From assembly GCA_937916365.1 (NCBI GenBank), contig CALFSY010000051.1, forward strand, positions 1-7,722: a DNA stretch of 7,722 nt. Reading direction: 5' to 3'. The DNA comes from an uncultured Jannaschia sp. (lineage in GTDB: Bacteria; Pseudomonadota; Alphaproteobacteria; Rhodobacterales; Rhodobacteraceae). Positions 1 through 6,353 of the stretch are shown here, in pieces. The notes beneath the pieces are model-generated. The model did no database searches, was not told where the DNA came from, and was given only the letters and a program-made list of their open reading frames with translations. A program made the position numbers and the translations under genes. The stretch's first letter is position 1. Every line of letters begins with the position of its first letter.

Positions 1-966
1 CCATCCGGTCATCTGTGAAATGCGCATGGACAAGGCCCCGGTGGCCGCAATTTCACCGAGGCTGGCCCCGCCATTTTGCCACAACACGATTGCCATCAAA
101 ACCAAAATAACCGGCAATAATCCGGCCATCGCCATCAACGCAAACCGGAACCCCGCCGAGAGAAACCCAAAATAAAGCGCCTTTTCGCGGTAGGTTTTCA
201 AGGCGTCGATCGCTGCCGCATCCTCATGATTGGTATGGCCAAATAGCTTGACCGTCTTGATGTTGGTGATGGTGTCCACAATCTGACCCGTCACATTGGC
301 CCGCGCCGCCGCACGTGCCTTTGAACGGTGCCGAATACGCGGCAAATACCAAGCGATCATAATGGCATAAAGCCCCAGCCACACCATCAGACACACCGCG
401 ATGCGCCAATCAATCGCCGTGAGCATGACCAACGCCCCGATCAGGGTGGCAATGGAAAATGCGGCCGCATTGATAATTTCGGTCACGACATTGACCAACG
501 CCGTGGCAGTTTGCGTTTGCTTTTGGGCGATACGGCCCGCAAAATCATTGTCGAAAAACGAAACGGCCTGCCCCAATGTCCACCGGTGCAGACGCGATTG
601 GACCAAAGGCGTTAGATTGGGGGGTAAAACAATGCCGGTGAAAACGGCACTGGCGCCAAAAAACACCGGCCGGATCAGCAGATAAAACCCAACATAAACC
701 AAAATCAACACGGTATGTTCGGCAAAATACCGACCCGCCTGAACGTTTTGTGCCGTGCTATCAATCAAAACGCCCAGAAGATACGCCGCCGAAACCTCCA
801 TCATCCCGGCCAAACCAGATACGATTGCAGCCAGCAGGATAATCCGTTGGCTGCCGCGTAAACACCATTGCACAAACCGCCAAAGCGTGGTCGGCGCAGG
901 CCCAATGGCAGGCATAAACCCATCAATCAAATTAGACATCCAGGTCATAAATGCCGTCCAGGTCAT
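1..966 (-). CDS. ABC exporter, membrane-domain part (partial, C-terminus outside window)
   Basis: I translated this frame by hand. It is open from an ATG at 966 to the window edge and gives 322 residues with no stop. The product looks like the transmembrane domain of an ABC half-exporter (MsbA/MdlB-like). Hydrophobic segments lie near residues 41-65, 84-105, 165-185, 188-208 and 270-297. A coupling-helix-like region is near 225-245 (TGQIVDTITNIKTVKLFGH). Residues 137-148 (SFFDNDFAGRIA) closely match residues 132-143 of the ABC protein encoded at 2170-4029, so the two are paralogues and may form a heterodimer. The ATPase domain should follow beyond position 1, so whether its catalytic residues are intact cannot be judged. 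The start is the first ATG after an in-frame stop (TAA at 990-988), 21 nt after the glycosyltransferase stop. It has only a weak Shine-Dalgarno match, which suggests translational coupling. The substrate is unknown; lipid, glycolipid or drug export is typical of the fold. Confidence 0.88.
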   Translation of the reverse strand, partial: MTWTAFMTWMSNLIDGFMPAIGPAPTTLWRFVQWCLRGSQRIILLAAIVSGLAGMMEVSAAYLLGVLIDSTAQNVQAGRYFAEHTVLILVYVGFYLLIRPVFFGASAVFTGIVLPPNLTPLVQSRLHRWTLGQAVSFFDNDFAGRIAQKQTQTATALVNVVTEIINAAAFSIATLIGALVMLTAIDWRIAVCLMVWLGLYAIMIAWYLPRIRHRSKARAAARANVTGQIVDTITNIKTVKLFGHTNHEDAAAIDALKTYREKALYFGFLSAGFRFALMAMAGLLPVILVLMAIVLWQNGGASLGEIAATGALSMRISQMTGW

Positions 967-987
967 GGGCGGTGTCTCAACATCATA

Positions 988-2091
988 TTATGCACGGTAT
1001 GATTCCATATGGTGCCGCTTAGGTGTTTGTTTTTCGTTATATCCGCCCCGATAGGCAGCGATCAGTTGCACATAAGCATTAACAACAGCGTCTTTAGAAA
1101 ATTGCGTGGCCAATTTCTGGGCCCCACATTTCACCAAACGTTGCCGCAAATCAGGGGCGTTGATGGCGCGGCGAATACCGGCTGCCAAAGACTCGGCGGT
1201 GAAATCGGGCACCAAAATTCCCGTTTCACCGTCTTTAATCAGCCAACTGGGGCCTGGTGTTGGTGTCGAAATAACCGGCCCCCCCACCTGCCACGCCTCA
1301 AGCACCACATTGCCAAGCGTTTCATGGGTTGATGATACGCAGGCCAGATCGGCGACGGCAATCCATCGGGTGGGGTCTGTCACCCATCCGGTCATGTGCA
1401 CACGGTTTTGCACGCCCAATTCCTGCGCCAATGTTTGCAGTTTGCCACGTTCTGGGCCGTCGCCCACCAAACACAACGCGGTGTTTGGCACCTGCGCCAT
1501 GGCACGGATTAAGGTATCAAATCCCTTTAACGCCACGAAGCGCCCGGCGGCGCATAGGATAAAATTGTCTTTCGGGAGGTCAAACTGTGGTGCGCCACCG
1601 CCCACTTCACCCATGCGCGGGAAATTGGAAATTACCTGCACGGGCTTTGTCCAACCCAGGTCTTTTAAGCGGTTAGGAATGTCGGGGGTGTTGGTGACGA
1701 TGCAATCGGCCCTATCGAAATGCGCAATATGACGCGGATAATCACCCAAACGCACCAATCGCGCCGGGCCAACAGCGCGGGGCAAAAGCGTGGCGGCCTT
1801 GGGCATCCATGCGATGACAGCATCGGGCATCCAATCACGGATTTGACGATTAACCCACTGTTGCAGCAGCACGCGAATGGGGCGAAAGCGGGGATAATGC
1901 GCCTCTTTCACCATGCCAAGGGCGATCATTTGATCGCGCCAGGTTCGGCCTGGGCGGATTAAAAAACGCTGTTCTATCCCGGCACCATCGAAACCTTTGC
2001 ACAGGGATACGAAAAAACGTTCTGCACCGCCCTCTTTCCCGAAATGCAAATGCAAGATACGCTTAACCGGGGCATCCATCCGATCGTGCAT
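988..2091 (-). CDS. GT4-like glycosyltransferase (GT-B fold)
   Basis: This encodes a predicted cytoplasmic glycosyltransferase of 367 residues, a usual size for family GT4. It would transfer a sugar from a nucleotide-activated donor to an unknown acceptor. The N-terminal Rossmann-like domain starts with ILHLHFGKEGGAERFF (residues 12-27), containing the GGAE loop common in GT4. The C-terminal donor-binding domain shows AAGRFVALKG (181-190, with R184 and K189), LVGDGPERGKL (208-218) and an E-x7-E motif (E257 to E265, in HETLGNVVLE). A GILVP segment follows at 291-295. I chose ATG 2091 because AAGGG lies 10 nt upstream (2102-2106). A TTG at 2142 or an ATG at 2112 would add 17 or 7 residues but lacks a good ribosome-binding site. 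The gene sits between two paralogous ABC exporter genes on the same strand, 78 bp after the first and 21 bp before the second. This suggests it makes or modifies what they move. Acceptor and sugar cannot be inferred. Confidence 0.9.
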   Translation of the reverse strand: MHDRMDAPVKRILHLHFGKEGGAERFFVSLCKGFDGAGIEQRFLIRPGRTWRDQMIALGMVKEAHYPRFRPIRVLLQQWVNRQIRDWMPDAVIAWMPKAATLLPRAVGPARLVRLGDYPRHIAHFDRADCIVTNTPDIPNRLKDLGWTKPVQVISNFPRMGEVGGGAPQFDLPKDNFILCAAGRFVALKGFDTLIRAMAQVPNTALCLVGDGPERGKLQTLAQELGVQNRVHMTGWVTDPTRWIAVADLACVSSTHETLGNVVLEAWQVGGPVISTPTPGPSWLIKDGETGILVPDFTAESLAAGIRRAINAPDLRQRLVKCGAQKLATQFSKDAVVNAYVQLIAAYRGGYNEKQTPKRHHMESYRA

Positions 2092-2099
2092 GGTATCGG

Positions 2100-2152
2100 C
2101 GCCCTTAAGCATATGGCTGTGTGGCAAATGTAGGCCACTCAATATAAGGGCG
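2100..2152 (-). promoter_or_regulatory. Structured leader that could hide the glycosyltransferase ribosome-binding site
   Basis: In the minus-strand transcript, CGCCCTTA (2152-2145) is exactly complementary to TAAGGGCG (2107-2100). Inside lies a second short stem, GTGGC (2138-2134) with GCCAC (2125-2121). The 3' arm of the outer stem contains AAGGG, the only good Shine-Dalgarno candidate for the ATG at 2091. No run of T follows, so a simple intrinsic terminator is unlikely. A role in reducing or coupling translation of the glycosyltransferase is inferred. Confidence 0.4.
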
Positions 2153-2169
2153 TGCGATGGTATAAAATA

Positions 2170-4029
2170 TCATTCGGCCGCCCCGGCCTGCTGTATGTCA
2201 TCGGTGCCGATAAATCCCCCCGATTGTCGCGCCCAAAATCCGGCATATAGGCCATTTTGTGCCAATAGCGTGGTGTGGCTGCCTTGCTCAACCACGCGCC
2301 CTTGGTCCAAAACGATAATCCGATCCATCCGTGCAATCGTGCTAAGGCGGTGGGCAATAGCGATGACAGTTTTGCCCTCCATCACGCCATAAAGGGTGTC
2401 TAGGATCGTGGCCTCAACCTCACTATCCAGGGCGCTGGTGGCCTCATCCAGCACCAGGATCGGGGCATTTTTCAAAATCACCCGGGCCAACGCGATGCGT
2501 TGCCTTTGCCCGCCCGATAGTTTGATGCCACGTTCCCCGACGCGGGCGTCATAGCCGCGCCGTCCTTCGGGATCTTCGAGATCAAGGATAAAATCATGCG
2601 CCGCGGCCCTTTGGGCGGCATCGCGCATTGCAGCCTCGGTTGCGTCGGGACGGCCATAAAAAATGTTTTCACGCACCGCACGATGCAGCAGGGTATTATC
2701 TTGCTGCACCATGCCGATAAGCTGGCGCAGGCTATCTTGGCGGACATCAGCAATATTTTGCCCATCAATCAAAATTTGCCCACCCTCAACATCGTAAAAC
2801 CGCAGCAAAAGTTTGACCAAGGTGGATTTCCCCGCACCCGAACGCCCCACCAGCCCCACCTTTTCCCCTGGGGCCACGGTAAGATCAATGTGATCCAACC
2901 CACCGGTTACGCGGCCGTAGTGGTGGCTGATGTTGTCAAACCGAATTTCCCCTTGGCGGAAATTGAGCGCGGGCGCATTGGGTTTATCCACCAAAGTGAT
3001 TGGGTCGGTGATGGTTTCCATGCCTTCGGCCACAACACCTAAAGATCGGAAAAGCGATGACACCGCCCACATGATCCACCCCGTCATCGCATTCAGGCGC
3101 AGCGTTAGGGCCGTGGCCGCCGCAACCGCGCCAACGCTGGCCGCACCTTGGGCCCACAACCCAACGGCCCACCCCACGACCGCAACGATCAAAAACCCAT
3201 TGATTGCGGTTAACGCCACATCCATGATCGTATAAATCCGCATTTCATACCCAAAGGTGGTGCGGGTATGTTCGATCGCCTCTTTTGCGTATTCGACCTC
3301 GCGGTCATGGTGGGCAAACAGTTTTACGGAATGGATATTTGTGTAACTGTCCACAACACGCCCTGTTGTCATAGATCGCGCATCCGCCGCCGCTTGCGAA
3401 GCCGGGCCAATCCGTTTCATCGTCCAGCGCAACAGAAATGTATACAGCATCAACCACGCAACCAACGGCAGCGCCAGTCGTGGGTCCGCGTCCATCAACA
3501 AAACAATGGCACCGGCGAGATACGCCAACGAAAACGTAATTGCATCAAAGACTTGAAAAACGGCCTCGCCCGCGCTGGTGGGGGTTTGCATGATGCGGTT
3601 GGCAATGCGCCCCGCAAAATCGTTTTCAAACCACCCCACTGATTGGCGCAGAACCTGCCGGTGCGCCCGCCACCGGATCAAGGCGCCAAAGTTTGGTAAA
3701 ATCCCATTGTTCAAAAGCGCCGTATCAATCCCCTGTATCAATGGGCGCAGCGTCAGCGTGAACACAGCGGCCAAAACAAATTCGACCCCATGGTTTGCAA
3801 AAACCTCGGCCGGGGTGTTGTCTGACAAGAGGTCCACAATGCGCCCCATATACCAGATCAACCCAATTTCGATAATGGCCACAAGAATCGACACGGCAAC
3901 AGACGCCGCATAAAGTTTTTTGAACGGCTGCGAATAATCCCACAAAAATGCCCATAACCCCCGTGGGGGGGCATTCGTTTCGGGATAATCCGTGTAAGGA
4001 TCAACCAATTTTTCGAAAAAGCGGAACAT
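2170..4029 (-). CDS. ABC exporter half-transporter, fused membrane and ATPase domains
   Basis: This is a predicted inner-membrane ATP-driven exporter subunit of 619 residues, typical for MsbA/MdlB-type half-transporters that work as dimers. The membrane domain spans about residues 38-330, with clear hydrophobic helices near 41-60, 164-179, 185-203 and 272-293. The ATPase domain (about 360-600) is complete: Walker A GRSGAGKST (395-403), Q-loop near Q442/Q443, signature LSGGQRQR (504-511), Walker B ILVLDE (524-529, catalytic E529), D-loop SALD (532-535) and H-loop H560. All hydrolysis residues are present, so it should be an active ATPase. The open frame runs back to 4188, but that would overlap the hairpin after groEL. 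I chose ATG 4029 because the product then begins MFRFFEKLVDPY, which I recall as the typical start of alphaproteobacterial relatives; ATG 4041 is an alternative. It is followed by a glycosyltransferase and a paralogous ABC gene. The substrate is unknown. Confidence 0.93.
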   Translation of the reverse strand: MFRFFEKLVDPYTDYPETNAPPRGLWAFLWDYSQPFKKLYAASVAVSILVAIIEIGLIWYMGRIVDLLSDNTPAEVFANHGVEFVLAAVFTLTLRPLIQGIDTALLNNGILPNFGALIRWRAHRQVLRQSVGWFENDFAGRIANRIMQTPTSAGEAVFQVFDAITFSLAYLAGAIVLLMDADPRLALPLVAWLMLYTFLLRWTMKRIGPASQAAADARSMTTGRVVDSYTNIHSVKLFAHHDREVEYAKEAIEHTRTTFGYEMRIYTIMDVALTAINGFLIVAVVGWAVGLWAQGAASVGAVAAATALTLRLNAMTGWIMWAVSSLFRSLGVVAEGMETITDPITLVDKPNAPALNFRQGEIRFDNISHHYGRVTGGLDHIDLTVAPGEKVGLVGRSGAGKSTLVKLLLRFYDVEGGQILIDGQNIADVRQDSLRQLIGMVQQDNTLLHRAVRENIFYGRPDATEAAMRDAAQRAAAHDFILDLEDPEGRRGYDARVGERGIKLSGGQRQRIALARVILKNAPILVLDEATSALDSEVEATILDTLYGVMEGKTVIAIAHRLSTIARMDRIIVLDQGRVVEQGSHTTLLAQNGLYAGFWARQSGGFIGTDDIQQAGAAE

Positions 4030-4044
4030 TAAGGCACACATCCG

Positions 4045-4061
4045 TTGACCATTATGGTCAA
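4045..4061. promoter_or_regulatory. 17-bp perfect palindrome, candidate operator
   Basis: TTGACCATTATGGTCAA is a perfect inverted repeat of two 8-bp arms around one central base. It lies 15 bp upstream of the chosen ABC exporter start (4029) and 3 bp upstream of the alternative ATG at 4041. It is downstream of the best candidate promoter, where a dimeric repressor could block transcription. No regulator gene is in the window, and the protein that would bind is not identifiable. Confidence 0.45.
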
Positions 4062-4111
4062 TATAACGTCCATCGCGTAGGAAAACCATGCACACGCGCA
4101 AATAGTAAAAT

Positions 4112-4140
4112 TTTATATTATGTGCTAAACAATGGTTGAA
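4112..4140 (-). promoter_or_regulatory. Candidate sigma70-type promoter for the ABC-GT-ABC operon
   Basis: On the minus strand, TTCAAC (4140-4135) and TATAAA (4117-4112) are separated by exactly 17 bp in an unusually AT-rich stretch. The -10 box is a good match and the -35 box is weak. It lies after the hairpin that follows groEL and about 85 bp before the ABC exporter start, so it could drive the operon independently of groESL. The assignment rests on consensus only. Confidence 0.35.
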
Positions 4141-4183
4141 TGCCACATTAGGCACATAACACATCAATACATACCAATAAACG

Positions 4184-4212
4184 CACAAGGGCGCCGTAAA
4201 GACGCCCTTGTG
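4184..4212 (-). terminator. groL: Hairpin after groEL, probable terminator
   Basis: CACAAGGGCG (4184-4193) and CGCCCTTGTG (4203-4212) form a perfect 10-bp stem with a 9-nt loop, 32 bp after the groEL stop codon. In the minus-strand transcript it is followed by CGTTTATT, a weak U-rich tail, so termination may be partial. It is the natural end of the groES-groEL transcript. Its position also argues against the long N-terminal extension of the next gene, whose open frame reaches 4188. Confidence 0.7.
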
Positions 4213-4244
4213 TAGTTTTATGCAAAATCGCGGGGATGCAAATT

Positions 4245-5885
4245 TTACATCATACCGCCCATATCCGGCATACCACCGCCTGCAGGGGCGGCGGCGCCTT
4301 TCGGTTCAGGTTTATCAGCCACCATCGCCTCGGTCGTGATAAGAAGGCCCGCAACCGATGCGGCATCTTCCAACGCGGTGCGCACCACTTTGGCGGGGTC
4401 AATCACACCAAAGGCAAATAGATCACCATATTCCTCGGTCTGGGCGTTAAAGCCAAAGGTCATGTCGTGGGATTCGCGGATTTTACCGGCAACAACCGAT
4501 CCATCCACACCAGAGTTTTCCGCAATCTGGCGCAAAGGAGCCTCAAGCGCACGGGCCACGATGGTGATACCGGCGTTTTGGTCGGCGTTTTCACCGGTTA
4601 AGCCTTCTAAGGCCTTGGCCCCTTGGACCAACGCCACACCACCACCTACAACTACACCTTCCTGCACGGCGGCGCGAGTGGCGTTTAGGGCATCATCAAC
4701 ACGGTCTTTGCGTTCTTTGACCTCAACCTCGGTCATGCCACCCACACGGATCACTGCCACACCACCGGCCAATTTTGCCACGCGTTCCTGTAGTTTTTCG
4801 CGATCATAGTCAGAGGTTGTTTCTTCGATCTGTTGACGGATTTGGGCAACGCGTGCCTCAATTTCCGCTTTTTCGCCAGCGCCATCAACGATGGTGGTTT
4901 CGTCCTTGGTCATGGCAATGCGTTTTGCCGATCCAAGCATATCCATCGTGACATTTTCCAACTTCATGCCCAGGTCTTCGGAAATGACCTGACCACCAGT
5001 TAGAATAGCAATGTCTTGGAGCATGGCTTTGCGACGATCACCAAACCCTGGGGCTTTGACAGATGCGATTTTAAGCCCACCGCGCAGTTTGTTAACAACC
5101 AAAGTTGCCAGTGCCTCGCCCTCGACATCTTCGGCCACAATCAAAAGCGGCTTACCAGATTGGATGACCGATTCCAGCAATGGGACCATCGGCTGCAACG
5201 AAGATAATTTTTTCTCGTGCAACAAGATCATCGCGTCTTCTAACTCTGCCGTCATTTTGTCAGCGTTCGTCACAAAATAGGGCGACAGATACCCGCGGTC
5301 GAACTGCATACCTTCGACAACTTCGGTTTCGGTCTCCAGACCTTTGTTTTCTTCGACTGTGATAACACCATCGTTGCCCACCTTTTGCATCGCATCGGCG
5401 ATTTGGCGGCCAATTTCGGCCTCACCATTGGCCGAGATTGTGCCAACCTGGGCAACTTCGTCGGAATCTTTAACTTCGCGCGAAGAGGATTTGATAACTT
5501 CGATGACTTTCGACACGGCCATATCAACGCCGCGTTTCAAATCCATCGGGTTCATACCAGCAGCCACCGATTTCATGCCTTCGCGCACAATCGCCTGTGC
5601 CAAAACTGTGGCGGTGGTGGTGCCGTCGCCGGCCTCGTCATTGGTGCGACTGGCAACTTCTTTCACCATTTGCGCACCCATGTTTTCGAACTTGTCTTCC
5701 AGTTCGATTTCTTTGGCCACCGTCACCCCGTCTTTGGTGATGCGCGGCGCGCCAAAAGATTTGTCAATGACCACATTACGGCCTTTAGGGCCTAGGGTCA
5801 CCTTAACCGCATCGGCCAGGATATTAACACCGGTCAACATGCGGTTACGAGCATCGGTTTCGAACTTGACGTCCTTCGCAGCCAT
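4245..5885 (-). CDS. groL: Chaperonin GroEL (60 kDa, Hsp60)
   Basis: This is the cytoplasmic ATP-dependent chaperonin, which forms a double ring of 14 subunits and folds proteins inside its cavity under the GroES lid. The 546 residues are full length. Nucleotide-site residues fall at the same numbers as in E. coli: D52, the GDGTT loop with D87, catalytic D398 (VDDALNATRAAV) and the GGG loop at 414-416. The equatorial and intermediate domains are highly conserved, and the apical domain covers about 190-375. The C-terminus ends with the usual Gly/Met tail (GGGMPDMGGMM). The start is fixed by AAGGAG at 5895-5900, 9 nt before the ATG. It follows groES by 52 bp and shares its promoter and CIRCE site. 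The sequence resembles Rhodobacterales GroEL most closely, from memory rather than from a search. Nothing suggests truncation or loss of function. Confidence 0.99.
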   Translation of the reverse strand: MAAKDVKFETDARNRMLTGVNILADAVKVTLGPKGRNVVIDKSFGAPRITKDGVTVAKEIELEDKFENMGAQMVKEVASRTNDEAGDGTTTATVLAQAIVREGMKSVAAGMNPMDLKRGVDMAVSKVIEVIKSSSREVKDSDEVAQVGTISANGEAEIGRQIADAMQKVGNDGVITVEENKGLETETEVVEGMQFDRGYLSPYFVTNADKMTAELEDAMILLHEKKLSSLQPMVPLLESVIQSGKPLLIVAEDVEGEALATLVVNKLRGGLKIASVKAPGFGDRRKAMLQDIAILTGGQVISEDLGMKLENVTMDMLGSAKRIAMTKDETTIVDGAGEKAEIEARVAQIRQQIEETTSDYDREKLQERVAKLAGGVAVIRVGGMTEVEVKERKDRVDDALNATRAAVQEGVVVGGGVALVQGAKALEGLTGENADQNAGITIVARALEAPLRQIAENSGVDGSVVAGKIRESHDMTFGFNAQTEEYGDLFAFGVIDPAKVVRTALEDAASVAGLLITTEAMVADKPEPKGAAAPAGGGMPDMGGMM

Positions 5886-5937
5886 CTTTGATAGCTCCTT
5901 TTACATAACGTATAGATTTTAGGGATGAATTGGCGGA

Positions 5938-6231
5938 TTAAGCCGCGTCGACAATACCGAGGATGTCGCTTTCTTTCATAATCAAAAGCTCTTCTCCATC
6001 CAGGGTTACTTCGGTGCCTGACCATTTGCCAAACAAAATGCGATCACCGGCTTTGACCGCCATATCGATCAATTCACCGGAATCTTTGCGCCCCCCTTCG
6101 CCTGCGGCGATGACCTCACCTTCGGAAGGTTTTTCTTTGGCGCTGTCAGGAATAATCAGGCCACCCTTGGTTTTTTCGTCTGACTCAATGCGGCGGACCA
6201 GAACGCGGTCATGCAGCGGTTTGAATGCCAT
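5938..6231 (-). CDS. groS: Co-chaperonin GroES (10 kDa)
   Basis: GroES forms the heptameric lid of the GroEL chamber. The product has 97 residues, the usual length. It begins MAFKPLHDRVLVRR. The mobile loop that binds GroEL spans about residues 16-33, with the hydrophobic tripeptide LII at 25-27. The roof-loop region is near 45-48 (EGGR), and the C-terminus ends ILGIVDAA. The frame is open upstream to 6267, but the start at 6231 is supported by a strong AGGAG (6242-6246), 10 nt before the ATG, and by the family's standard N-terminus. It is the first gene of the groES-groEL operon, with the CIRCE operator and promoter directly upstream. Confidence 0.98.
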   Translation of the reverse strand: MAFKPLHDRVLVRRIESDEKTKGGLIIPDSAKEKPSEGEVIAAGEGGRKDSGELIDMAVKAGDRILFGKWSGTEVTLDGEELLIMKESDILGIVDAA

Positions 6232-6270
6232 GTTACAAACTCTCCTCTTGGGATCAGTTATTTTCATTTG

Positions 6271-6297
6271 TTAGCACTCATCAGGTGTGAATGCCAG
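6271..6297 (-). promoter_or_regulatory. CIRCE operator (predicted HrcA binding site)
   Basis: The site reads TTAGCACTC, a 9-nt spacer, then GAATGCCAG on the plus strand. The established CIRCE consensus is TTAGCACTC-N9-GAGTGCTAA. The left half is perfect, the spacer length is exact, and the right half matches 6 of 9. It lies 39 bp before the groES start codon and just after the candidate -10 box, overlapping the likely transcription start. That is where HrcA would repress groESL at normal temperature. The hrcA gene itself is not in the window. Confidence 0.9.
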
Positions 6298-6302
6298 CAC
6301 AG

Positions 6303-6344
6303 CGCACCTATGCGGTGACGAACGCGGTGTCAACATAGGGTGCG
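6303..6344. repeat. Imperfect inverted repeat bracketing the groES promoter
   Basis: CGCACCTATG (6303-6312) and CATAGGGTGCG (6334-6344) are inverted copies, differing by a single extra G in the right arm, with 21 nt between them. The left arm covers the -10 box and the loop contains the -35 box. It could be an additional operator, or a stem in RNA reading through from the DUF2161 gene. There is no following T-run, so a classic terminator is not supported. Confidence 0.5.
6305..6333 (-). promoter_or_regulatory. groES-groEL promoter
   Basis: On the minus strand there is a perfect -35 box TTGACA (6333-6328) and, 17 bp later, TAGGTG (6310-6305) as a weak -10 box. CIRCE begins 7 bp after the -10, as expected for an HrcA-controlled housekeeping promoter. 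It lies about 20 bp after the stop codon of the upstream DUF2161 gene, so groESL has its own start rather than depending on that gene. A heat-shock sigma (RpoH) promoter cannot be excluded, but I see no clear match. Confidence 0.65.
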
Positions 6345-6353
6345 TGGAAAATT

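Noticed and set aside
1106..1732. 208-codon open frame on the plus strand
   Set aside because: It lies wholly antisense to the glycosyltransferase gene, whose protein motifs are clear. The translated product has no recognisable domain and is rich in Pro, Arg, Thr and Ser, as expected from a shadow frame.
2099..2106. The shared decamer AAGGGCGCCG here and in the groEL terminator (4187-4196) as a dispersed repeat
   Set aside because: It is a single 10-base match in GC-rich hairpin arms in different settings, with no longer homology around it; chance is sufficient.
4106..4115. TAAAATTTTA palindrome near the candidate promoter
   Set aside because: It is a short self-complementary run in AT-rich DNA, expected by chance around promoters.
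4030..4188. 53-residue N-terminal extension of the first ABC exporter
   Set aside because: The extension is Cys/Tyr-rich and unlike the family. It would begin within the hairpin after groEL and cover the candidate promoter and palindrome.
4336..4809. 157-codon open frame on the plus strand
   Set aside because: This is also antisense to groEL, with low-complexity Ser/Thr/Ala-rich translation and no ribosome-binding site that stands out.
5344..5922. 192-codon open frame on the plus strand
   Set aside because: It is antisense to groEL. The strong codon bias of groEL commonly leaves long open antisense frames, and the product has no recognisable domain.
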